Source: CAUZIZ01 sp965218775
GTDB lineage: Bacteria; Acidobacteriota; UBA6911; RPQK01; JAJDTT01
Direction of reading: 5' to 3'
Assembly (NCBI GenBank): GCA_965218775.1
Contig: CBDCLS010000004.1
Coordinates: 868,001-932,000 of the forward strand
Length of the DNA stretch: 64,000 nt
Part shown: in pieces, positions 26,766 through 35,227 of the stretch
How positions within the stretch are numbered: the stretch's first letter is position 1
How the letters are laid out: every line of letters starts with the position of its first letter
Program-made: the position numbers and the translations under genes
Notes under the pieces: model-generated
What the model saw: only the letters and a program-made list of their open reading frames with translations
The model's database searches: none
Told to the model about the DNA's origin: nothing

Positions 26766-27398
26766 CTACAGCTTTGGAGAGCGATAGACCGGATGGAGTC
26801 GCTTGATGCCGCTTTGATCCGCGACTTTCAACATGGATCCGACACGGTCGAGGAGCGGGAACTGGACACCCGCTTCCAATAGCCGACGGACTTTGTCGGC
26901 GTCGTTGGCGCAACAGTAGTTGATGCGAATGCCGCGCTCTCTTAGCCGTCTTGTATGAGCCCGATCGACCGAGCCGCTGCCCAGAAGTTGGATGAACTCG
27001 GCTTTCATCTCGATTGTTTCATCGACGTACCGCAGCAGGTTGTCCTGTCGCTCCATGTTGCAAATCATGACGCGAGAATCGACTCGCTTGGCGGCACCAA
27101 CGGCCTCGGCTCTACAGGCCAGAAAAGCCTGATGCAAATGCTCGCTGGCAACGATCCGCTCAGTCACCTTCTCGGCCAGGTGTGCTCCGCCCTTCAGATG
27201 TACATTCAGCCACAGGTGGGTAGAGCCACGGTTTTCCTTGGTATTCGGGGAAAAATTGTTCAGTCCCCCTCCTCTGTGGGCCATTCCCACCAGGCAGGGC
27301 ACTGTGGATCTGCCGAAAGGAAGCGCGGAGAAGCTGGGTTGGGTGTGCCAAGTTGTTGTCGGTGCCACGACTGATGCAGACGGGTCAGAAGCATTCAC
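26766..27398 (-). pseudogene. Glycerophosphodiester phosphodiesterase-like gene with internal deletion
   Basis: The frame holds two parts of a GDPD fold. A start block MAHRGGGLNNFSPNTKEN carries the catalytic His-Arg, and the C-terminal half has WLNVHLKGG, AFLACRAEAVGAAKR, VMICNMERQ, FIQLLGSG and INYCCANDADKVRRL. The usual stretch between them, with the metal-binding Glu-x-Asp and the second catalytic His, is missing, about 80-100 residues. The enzyme would therefore be inactive. It is convergent with, and overlaps by 22 bases, the end of the PQQ-like gene. The exact start is uncertain; the frame is open to 27398. Confidence 0.55.
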
Positions 27399-27437
27399 CT
27401 CTCATCCACTCAACCCAGGGAGTATAATAGCGAGCAG

Positions 27438-27785
27438 ATGCCGGTTTTTGGTCGAGCGTTCATCCTTCCGTACTTGATCGTATTCGTAGCTGCCGTTTCC
27501 TGCGCGCTGGCCTGTTTTCAGATTGAAGAGAAGCAGGAGACATGGGAGGCGTCTGCAGACCCGTCTTCGCATGGATGTTGCCAAGACTCTACGGAGGGGT
27601 GCCGTCTAGAATGTGTCGAGACGAATTTCCTCCAGGTGAGTAGCGCTCTAGAAACAGGCACTTTGAGCCAGCAGCTCCAGGTTCCCGTCGCGTCCAACCT
27701 TTCCCGGTGCCAGATCCTTCCTCGAGTGGAAGTCGTTCTACTCACCGAAGTCCTTTTCCTGAAAAACCAGATCTTCCGAATCTAG
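27438..27785 (+). CDS. Small Cys-rich exported protein upstream of a metal/thiol operon
   Basis: A 115-residue protein with a hydrophobic N-terminus (FILPYLIVFVAAVSCALACF) and a short Cys-rich segment (HGCCQDSTEGCRLECVE). Proteins of this make-up often stand at the head of heavy-metal resistance operons, but I cannot name a family. A TATAAT at 27423-27428 lies only 10 bases before the ATG, so the transcript could be almost leaderless. The genes probably belonging with it (HMA-thioredoxin protein and beta-barrel at 29847-31564) are now separated by a 269-bp element and an IS1380 copy. Confidence 0.5.
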   Translation: MPVFGRAFILPYLIVFVAAVSCALACFQIEEKQETWEASADPSSHGCCQDSTEGCRLECVETNFLQVSSALETGTLSQQLQVPVASNLSRCQILPRVEVVLLTEVLFLKNQIFRI

Positions 27786-27814
27786 AAGCCTGCCTCTTCA
27801 ACCGCAATCCTTAG

Positions 27815-28083
27815 TACACGGTTCCATAAATACGGTGACGTTTGCAGATGGGGCTTGTGAGGCGAGATCAAGGCGGGAGGAGGAAGTCGATGCTTGGTCA
27901 TCTTCGACGACGACCAACGCAGAGATCGTCCACAACCCCCATCTGTCCTTCGGGTGGCGACGGGACGGGCCGATTCCTTTGTCGCTCCTCCTCCACTATG
28001 AATGACATGGCGTTCGTCGTCGCTTCGCGGACTCGACCCGTCGCGCTCGCCACAAACGTCACCGTATTTATGGAATCGTGTCC
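27815..28083. mobile_element. 269-bp inverted-repeat element, family 1 copy C
   Basis: Inverted ends of about 30 bp (left TACACGGTTCCATAAATACG; right reverse complement GGACACGATTCCATAAATAC) with TTAG at 27811-27814 and 28084-28087. The interior aligns with copies A and B throughout. The right TTAG is also the left target duplication of the IS1380 copy that follows, so the IS probably landed in the flank of this element. Confidence 0.75.
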
Positions 28084-28087
28084 TTAG

Positions 28088-29777
28088 CCCGGATTTCTCA
28101 AGGATAAGAAAAAACAGTCAGCTCAATGTGGTATAAAGTCTGTGTTAACAAAGACTTAACAAACACAAAGAGCTGACTACTATGACGACAGAGTGTATCG
28201 CTTCTAAGCTGGAGTTTCAAGGGCTGGAGGGTCGCCGAGTCGAGGCAGAATTCAACGGGGGACAGATCACCTCAGACGCCGGAGGGTTGCTGTTACGGGA
28301 GGTGGAGAACCGCTATGGGTTCATTCGCGGCTTGGCCGCCTGCTTTGGGGACCGGCGCGATCCTCGCTTCACCGAGTTCAGTGTGGAGGATCTGGTGGGG
28401 CAGCGGATTTATGGACTGGCCTTGGGCTATGAGGATCTCAACGATCATGAGGAGCTACGGACGGATCCGCTGATGGCGGTGTTGGTGGGCAAGGAAGATC
28501 CCTTGGGGAGGGATCGGCGAGCGGAAGCGGATCGGGGCAAGGCGTGTGCCGGCAAGAGCACACTCAATCGTTTGGAGTTGTCCTCGGTGACGCAGGATAA
28601 ATATCGCAAGACGCCGGTGGATGAAGCGGCGGTGGAAGCGTTTTTGGTGGAGCAGTTCATTCGGGTGCGAGGCGGTAAACCGAAGGAGCTGGTGTTGGAT
28701 CTGGATGCGACGGATGATCCGCTGCACGGAGAGCAGGAGGGTCGTTTCTACCATGGCTACTACCGGTGTTACTGCTACCTGCCGCTGTATGTGTTTTGCG
28801 AGGGGTATGTGCTGGGGTCCAAGCTACGGGTGTCGAATCTGGATGGCTCCGAAGGAGCGGTCCAGGAGATGGAGCGGATCGTGGGACAACTGCGGGCGAA
28901 GTGGCCGAAGGTCCGCATTACGCTGCGGGCGGACAGCAGCTTTGCGCGCGAGGCGTTGATGAAATGGTGTGAGGAGCATCGAGTGGATTACGTCTTCGGT
29001 CTGGCCCGCAATCAGCGCTTAGAGGGGACCCTGGAGTCGGAGCTGGAACAGGCCCAGGCGCTTCAACAAGCGAGCGGCAGCAGCGCCCGAGTCTATAAGG
29101 ACTTTCGTTACCAGACGCACAAGAGCTGGAGTCAAGAGCGGCGAGTGGTGGGCAAGGCCGAGTACACGGGTAAGGGATCCAATCCCCGCTTTGTCGTCAC
29201 CTCGCTGGGAGCGAAGCGGTGGCCCGCCCAAAAGCTGTACGAGCAGCTGTACTGCGCGCGAGGGGAGGCGGAGAATCGGATCAAGGAACAGCAGCTGGAG
29301 CTGTTTGCCGATCGGACCTCGACGCACCTCATCAAGAGCAATCAGCTGCGGTTGTGGTTCTCCTCGGTGGCCTATAATCTGCTGCACACGTTGAGGCGTG
29401 TCGCTTTGAAGGGGACCCAGTGGGCGAAGGCGCAATGCCAGACAATTCGCCTCAAACTGTTGAAGATAGGAGGCCAGATTCGGGTCAGTGTCCGGCGGGT
29501 GAGTCTGTCCTTGAGCGAGGGTTATCCTTACCAAGCACTCTATGCCCAAGCCTTGGCCCAGCTTCAACAGCTCGGTTGAGCCAAGGAAAGTCGGAAATCC
29601 CAGCCGTCTGCAACTGAGGCGCCTGAGGTGTGTCTGAAAAACCGGTTTTCCGCGCTCGACACAGGCCTCACGACGCCTGTCGTACTCTGCACCGCCCTCA
29701 GCGGCGCCTTTGACCCAGACCGGCGTCGAGAAATCGACTAAAATCGCCCTTTCGGCTTTCTCCTTGAGAAATCCGGG
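28088..29777 (+). mobile_element. IS1380-family element, copy 1 (1690 bp)
   Basis: Perfect terminal repeats CCCGGATTTCTCAAGG and CCTTGAGAAATCCGGG, with TTAG duplicated at 28084-28087 and 29778-29781. Copy 2 at 35228-36917 has the same length and is nearly identical but inverted. The element separates the Cys-rich gene from the HMA-thioredoxin gene. Confidence 0.92.
28182..29579 (+). CDS. IS1380-family transposase (copy 1)
   Basis: 465 residues, an intact DDE transposase. The catalytic acidic residues are in LVLDLDATDDPLHG, ITLRADSSFARE and CARGEAENRIKEQQLE, the arrangement of IS1380/ISEc-type enzymes. The C-terminal SNQLRLWFSSVAYNLLHTLR block is also typical. It differs from copy 2 by one residue seen (GSKLR here, GAKLR there). 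The ATG at 28182 lies 94 bases inside the element. Because frame and both ends are intact, this copy is probably transposition-competent. Confidence 0.93.
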   Translation: MTTECIASKLEFQGLEGRRVEAEFNGGQITSDAGGLLLREVENRYGFIRGLAACFGDRRDPRFTEFSVEDLVGQRIYGLALGYEDLNDHEELRTDPLMAVLVGKEDPLGRDRRAEADRGKACAGKSTLNRLELSSVTQDKYRKTPVDEAAVEAFLVEQFIRVRGGKPKELVLDLDATDDPLHGEQEGRFYHGYYRCYCYLPLYVFCEGYVLGSKLRVSNLDGSEGAVQEMERIVGQLRAKWPKVRITLRADSSFAREALMKWCEEHRVDYVFGLARNQRLEGTLESELEQAQALQQASGSSARVYKDFRYQTHKSWSQERRVVGKAEYTGKGSNPRFVVTSLGAKRWPAQKLYEQLYCARGEAENRIKEQQLELFADRTSTHLIKSNQLRLWFSSVAYNLLHTLRRVALKGTQWAKAQCQTIRLKLLKIGGQIRVSVRRVSLSLSEGYPYQALYAQALAQLQQLG

Positions 29778-29846
29778 TTAGAGTAGTTGTTCTTGAGAAT
29801 GGAGCTTCCGTCCACATGGCGGGGCTTTCTTCGGAGGATAGGTACG

Positions 29847-30545
29847 ATGAGCAAAGTAGCAGTGATTGTCGCGGCGACCCTCGCGTCTTTCGCCATGCAG
29901 GGTGAAGAGGCCGTTGGGATTGCCCAGAGACCGGCGGAGTCCGGAAACGCAGAGACCGAAACGAGGTTTCGTGTGAACGGCATGTCCTGTGCCGACTGCT
30001 CAAACCAGGCGATTAGAGTTCTGGAAAAAATCCCTGGCGTTCTTGCCGCAAACGTCGACTTCGGCTCCAAGCAGACAACGATCAAGGCCGACCGGCAGAT
30101 CGCGGAAGAGGCCGTTCGTGCGGCCCTGGCCACGCTGGGATTCGAAGCGCTGTTCGCCGGAGATCCAGTGATTGAGCCGTTGTCGCCAGAAGGGAAGAAG
30201 GCCCTCGATATCAAGACTGCTTCAACTGGTGCGGCCATTCGCGTCAAGGATCATCTCGCTTCGGGAAAGATCACGATCTTTGACTACCAGGCCGACTGGT
30301 GCGGTCCCTGCCATCTTCTGAGTCCCAAGCTGGAACGCCTGCTCTTGAAGTATCCAGACCTTGCCCTTCGGACGATTGACATCGTGGACTGGGAGTCAGA
30401 GGTGGCAAAACAAGCGACAAGAGAGTTTGGTGTGCCAGGACTCCCCTACGTCCGGCTTTACGGTCCCGCTGGGGACTTCCTGGGGGAAGTGCATGGCAAC
30501 CAGATAGAAAAAGTTGAGGAGATCATCATGAGGAAGGCACAGTGA
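29847..30545 (+). CDS. Exported HMA-domain/thioredoxin-domain fusion
   Basis: A 232-residue protein with a signal-like N-terminus (KVAVIVAATLASFAMQ), then a heavy-metal-associated domain with the metal site GMSCADC (residues ~48-54), then a thioredoxin domain with active site DWCGPCHLL. The HMA domain should bind Cu, Hg or similar thiophilic metal; the thioredoxin part could reduce or shuttle thiols in the periplasm. ATG at 29847 has GGAGG ten bases upstream. Its stop overlaps the GTG start of the next gene (GTGA at 30542-30545), indicating translational coupling with the outer-membrane beta-barrel gene. The IS1380 copy ends 69 bases upstream and may have separated it from its promoter. Confidence 0.82.
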   Translation: MSKVAVIVAATLASFAMQGEEAVGIAQRPAESGNAETETRFRVNGMSCADCSNQAIRVLEKIPGVLAANVDFGSKQTTIKADRQIAEEAVRAALATLGFEALFAGDPVIEPLSPEGKKALDIKTASTGAAIRVKDHLASGKITIFDYQADWCGPCHLLSPKLERLLLKYPDLALRTIDIVDWESEVAKQATREFGVPGLPYVRLYGPAGDFLGEVHGNQIEKVEEIIMRKAQ

Positions 30546-31564
30546 GACTACTCAGCCTTCTATTCACCTGGCTGGTCGCAGCACCCTTGGTATTTGGCCA
30601 GAGTTGACCGGCTTGAAGCAACCCCTCCATTGCACGGGGGGTGGGAGCCGGTCCGGCTCTTGAAAAGGGTTCATTCAGGCTAACCCTCAATACCGTCCGC
30701 GGATTCGGATTTGATGGGGGACATCCGGAGACCAAGGGGCTCGATGCCAGTGGGCAGGTAATCTCCGTACCTCTCCATAGACACCAAGTCTCCCTGGATT
30801 ACCTTCGGCTGGAGTTCGAGTTGGAGTACGCCCTGACAGATACTTGGGCCTTGCTCCTGCGCACACCCTACGACATCAAGGAGCAAACAGCGGAGATCGG
30901 TTTTCTCGGAACTGTCCCGCCAGACGAAGGAGAGGCCATCACCAGAAATCGGGACATCCACCACCGGACCGAGACGTACAAGGGCCTCAGCGATCTCATG
31001 CTGCTGGGGACACATCGCCGACGAGACATCTTCCGCGAGGGAGATTTCTTCAGGTTCTCGGCAGGGTCGACTCTTCCTGTCGGCAAAACGGAGGAAGACC
31101 CCTACGAGCTTGGGGATCACGGGCTGGAACATTTGCACATCCAGTTTGGAACCGGGACGTTCGATCCGCTCCTGGAGGCAAACTATAGAATGACGCTTCC
31201 CCGACAATTCTCACTCGGTGCCTTCGGACTGGGACGCCTTCCATTCTACGAGAACCGGAAGACGTACCGCGGACCTATCGAGGTAAGCTCTGGAGTTACG
31301 CTGAACTATCACTGGAAGCCTGGGCTCACCCTCCATGGGAACACCACGGTCCATTACCAGAGTTTCGCTTACTGGAAGGGAGAGAGAGATCTCAACTCGG
31401 GTCTTGTAACAGCTGGTGGCCTTTTCGGAGCCGCCATCAGGGCCGGGGAGAGCACAATACTCGGCTTCGATCTCAGAGTCCCCTTCTCTCAGAAAACACT
31501 GGCAGAGGGGGATGCCTTCAAGCAAGGTCTCACCCTGCTGTTCAGGATCTCGCGGGATCTCTGA
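30542..31564 (+). CDS. Outer-membrane beta-barrel protein, candidate UxxU selenoprotein (two in-frame TGA)
   Basis: Starting at a GTG coupled to the preceding stop (GTGA) and preceded by AGGAAGG, the frame gives a signal peptide (LLSLLFTWLVAAPLVFG), then Gln-Ser-TGA-Pro-Ala-TGA-Ser-Asn-Pro, then an uninterrupted beta-rich barrel (RLTLNTVRGFGFDG ... GLTLLFRISRDL) of about 310 residues. The TGA codons (30605-30607, 30614-30616) stand where a CxxC would sit at the mature N-terminus. A stable hairpin starts at the base after the first TGA. Selenocysteine at both places is the interpretation I favour; the alternative is a gene inactivated by two nonsense changes, with translation from an internal GTG at 30641. 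The barrel may be a metal-related outer-membrane protein. Confidence 0.5.
30608..30651 (+). promoter_or_regulatory. SECIS-like hairpin covering the two TGA codons
   Basis: Outer stem CCGGCT (30608-30613) with AGCCGG (30646-30651); internal loop holding the second TGA; inner stem ACCCCTC (30621-30627) with GGGGGGT (30636-30642); apical loop CATTGCAC with a G at 30632. The distance from each TGA to the apical loop (about 15 and 24 bases) is in the range of bacterial SECIS elements. It was drawn by eye, not folded by program. Confidence 0.45.
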
Positions 31565-31925
31565 TAGCGTACAGCTCCACCCTGCGCTCCTGAAAGAAAG
31601 GCTTCACTGCGGACCTAGCTGTGACGCTTCTCTCGCAGCCGAATCTCCATCCTGTCCAAAGGAGAAAACAGGGGACAGAAAAAGTGCCACTTCTTCTTCA
31701 GGACCAATGGGGAGGACCGGTCCGTAAGCCTCTGGCAGATAGGTATTCTCAGTACAAGAGCCATCCTCTGAGATTGCCCTGCCGCACCCAAAGATCTAGA
31801 ATCGCCCGGGTAGGTTCCGCTGTAGTCTAGAGACGCATATTGAATACGCCACCCCATTTAGCATGGGCCGCCGAGGCGGATTCTGTCAGCGGAGTACTCC
31901 TTCCGCTTCTTGAGACGAGGACAGC
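31565..31925. other. Intergenic region with a promoter cassette and a short repeat
   Basis: No gene is seen. It contains the sequence GGGGACAGAAAAAGTGCCAC near 31670, a motif often found beside REP-associated tyrosine transposases, and an orphan copy of the kinase promoter cassette (31774-31802). Confidence 0.45.
31774..31802 (+). promoter_or_regulatory. Kinase-type promoter cassette, orphan copy before the acylase gene
   Basis: TTGCCC (31774-31779), 17-bp spacer ending in CAAAGATC, TAGAAT (31797-31802), preceded by CTCTGAGA. Similarity to the three kinase-linked copies continues past the -10 to about 31840, but no kinase start follows; the next gene is the acylase at 31926. Confidence 0.6.
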
Positions 31926-34900
31926 ATGAGCTATAGGATTCTTTTCGCGGTAGCCGCCGTTCTGGCCTTCGTCGTCTTCTTTTCCCCGGTCCGACCTCAA
32001 GAGTCCGGACAGCCGTCCATCATTCTTGGGGGGAAGCTGGATGGGCTGGTGGCCAGCGTTCGGGTCGTGCGGGATTCTGACGGGGTGCCGCATATCTTTG
32101 CCCAGAATGATCACGACGCCGCATTCACGCTGGGATATCTTCATGCCCAGGACCGCTTCTTCTCAATGGACCGGTTTCGCCGCCTCTTCAGCGGGACCTT
32201 GGCCGAGCTAGTGGGGGAGTCCGCGCTGGATGGAGATATCCAGATGCGTGCCCTCGGTTTCAGACGATCGGGTGAGGCCTCATGGGAGGCCGCTTCACCT
32301 GTGCTGAAGGCTTTTGTACAAGCCTATTCAGATGGGATCAATACCTACCTGGACGATCCGACTCACCCCTTGCCTCCCGAATACGGTGTCCTCGAGCTGA
32401 CTAGCATCGCACCCTGGACACCCATCGACACCATGACGTTGGCACAGGGTCTGGCCTTTGGGCGTTCCTTTGCTTCGGACATTCCCCTGACTCTTGCCCT
32501 CGAGGCCCATGAGGCCGCGGGTGAAGCCTTGGGATTCGATGGGACCGCACTGTTTTACCAGGATCTTTTTCGAGTTGCTCCCTTTGACCCCACCCTATCG
32601 ATCCCGGGTGCGTCTTTCGGTTCTGACACGAGTGCCTCCGCACCGGGATCCAGAGTCTTTTCGGACTCGAGGCTGAAGCTTCGTGAAGCGATCAAACCCG
32701 GAACGCTGGCTCTGGCTCGACGTTACCGGGAAGCGGTGCGTAGAGTCCCCTGGCTGGATCGAGTTTTTACACGAGACCGATCCCGCAGCGGCAGCAACTG
32801 GTGGGTAATAGGCGGAGATCATACAGAATCAGGTAACGCGATGCTGGCAAACGATCCCCACCTGAGCTTGGGGATTGGGAGTGGCTTCTATGAGACCCAT
32901 TCTGTTGTCTCCGACGACCCTAATTTCGGTCCCATGAATGTCTCAGGAGTCTCTCTTGCCGGGGCACCCTTCATCGTCCAGGGTTGTAATGAGCGTATCT
33001 GTTGGGGCAGCAGTACCAATCCGCTGGATGTGACCGACACCTTCGAGGAAGAGCTGGTGGTCGATCTGCTTCAGCAGATTCCGACCCACACGGTGTTCGA
33101 GGACGAGAGGGAGCCCCTACTCGTGATTCCCCAGACCTACCGCGTCAACCAAGTCGGGAGCGGGACCCTGGACGAGCTTGAGACGGCTGATGTTGGGAAC
33201 CTCAGCGGCGGGATGACGTTCCTTGTGCCCCGGCGCAATATGGGGCCTATTGTCTCGGTGGACCTTTCCCAGTTCCCCAAGGTCACGGCACTGAGTGTTC
33301 AGTACTCAGGTTTCTCTCCAACCCGCGAGGGAGAGGCCTTTTTTCGCTGGTCGCGTGCGCGCAATCTGGAGGATTTCAAGGACGCACTTCCCTACCTTGA
33401 CGCCAGTGCCCAGAACTGGGCCTATGCTGATGTTGAGGGGAATATCGCCTATTTCACGGACAGCGAAGTGCCGCTGCGGGAGGATCTGCAGTCGGGCCAG
33501 GTGGATGGCTTGCCCCCGCTCTTTATCCGCAGCGGAAGCCACCAGTTCAAAAACGAGTGGCTGCCACTGGCAAACCCGCAGCCGCATCAGGTCTTGAACT
33601 TCGAGCTGCTGCCTCTGGATGAGATGCCTCAACTCATCAATCCCGCCCAGGGCTATGCACTCAACGCAAACAACGACCCGGTGGGAGCGACCCTGGACAA
33701 CGATCTCTTCAATCAAACTCGAAAGGGTGGCGGCATCTACTACCTGAACCGGGGCTACACGAGTCTTCGCGCAGGGAGAATCAGGCGCTTGATTGAGCAA
33801 CAGCTAGCTGAAGGTGGAAAGTTCTCGCTGGAGGATATGATGCGCCTCCAGGGTGACCACCAGCTCCTCGATGCTGAGGTCTTCATGCCCCATCTCTTGA
33901 ACGCCTTCAACAACGCCCAGGACGAAGGAGCTCCACCTCTTCTGGCAGCATTGGCAGCTGATGCGGGAGTGTCCGAGGCGATGGAACGATTGGGCGCCTG
34001 GGATTTCACGACTCCCACAGGCATTCAGGAGGGCTATGACCCTGGAGATGAGCCAAGTAACCTGGCCGAACCCAGCTCCGAAGAAATTGGTAACAGCGTC
34101 GCAGCAACTATCTACAGTGTCTGGAGAGGGCAAATCGTGCGGAACGTATTGGATGCCACTCTAGAAGGGTTGGGACTCGGCGAGTTCCATCCGGACAGTG
34201 AGCGCTCACTATCGGCACTGAGGCATCTGCTCGATAATTTTTCCTCGAATCAGGGCGTCGGAGCCTCCGGAGTGAACTTCTTTCAAGTGGAGGGCATTGG
34301 CCCACCAGAAAAGTCCCGCGATTTCCTGATTTTGAAAAGCCTGGATGACGCCTTGGAGCTCCTCGCCAGCGATTCCTTCGCTCCCGCTTATGGAGGGTCC
34401 ACCAACCAGGAGGATTATCGTTGGGGAAAGTTGCACCGCATCGTGATCGACCACCTCCTGGGTGATCCTTTCAACGTTCCGGATGCAGGCGGTTTTTCCC
34501 ATCTCTCATCCGACCTGCCCGGCCTGGCCCGGTCCGGTGGATACGAGACCGTTGACGCCGCAGCGCACAATGTACGAGCGCTCGCCCCCAATGATTTCAT
34601 GTACAGCTTTGCTCCCGTACGGCGCTTTGTAGCCGAACTGTCCCCCTCGGGAATCAAGGCCTTTCAGATCATTCCTGGGGGGCAAAGTGGTGTGCCTGAT
34701 ACACCCTTCTTCTCGAATCAGCTGGGCCGCTGGCTGACCAATCAATACCATGCGATGCGAATCGCTCCCGCCGAGGTGGCGGGTGACGAATTCTCAGTCG
34801 AGGTCTTCACTCCCAGGGTTTTCCGCTATTATTTTCCATTTTATCAGGGAGACAGCCGAAGCTTCACTGGCATCGCCGTCAGTAGCTTGATCGAGTCCCT

Positions 34901-35227
34901 GATGAATCTCGAGTTCCGGGCTTTCAACGCGACCGGGGGCGAGAAACCCTTCCCTGACAACCCGAAGACAACAGAACTTGACAAAGGCCGGCAGTTGGCC
35001 CTCCTGGGACACGAGGTTTTCGGTGTGCCGGCTTCGAGCGAACAAGCCGGTTGGATCGAGCTGCAGGCAACCCCTGTAGGCGCGGTCAATACTGTGGGTC
35101 CCATACTCGGTACGTTCACCCAGTTTGGATCCTTCGATTTGAGCCGTCTTGATGGCTCCGTAGGCTTCACCGACCAGTCGAGAAGACTCATCCTGACGCG
35201 GGTCTTCCAAGGACCGGACGCATTTAG

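Larger units (their letters stand above)
23879..26787 (+). pseudogene. PQQ/BamB-like beta-propeller gene interrupted by an IS4-type element
   Basis: Codons 23879-25024 encode a signal peptide (AVSTFLVFLGSTLAAG) and BamB/PQQ-type blades (LDRKTGKRLWKK, YDLEGQLLWDKR, KLSGKTLWKAP). The frame then runs into an IS at 25025. Beyond the IS, 26509-26787 continues in the same frame with GGIVTSLDAESGKLLKQGRV and two more blades. Removing 25025-26498 and one copy of the 10-bp duplication GGTCAAGAAC (25015-25024, 26499-26508) restores an uninterrupted 474-residue protein reading YMVKNGGIVTSLD at the junction. No other damage is seen, so the insertion is recent. The intact product would be a periplasmic or secreted propeller of unknown partner. 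Confidence 0.85.
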
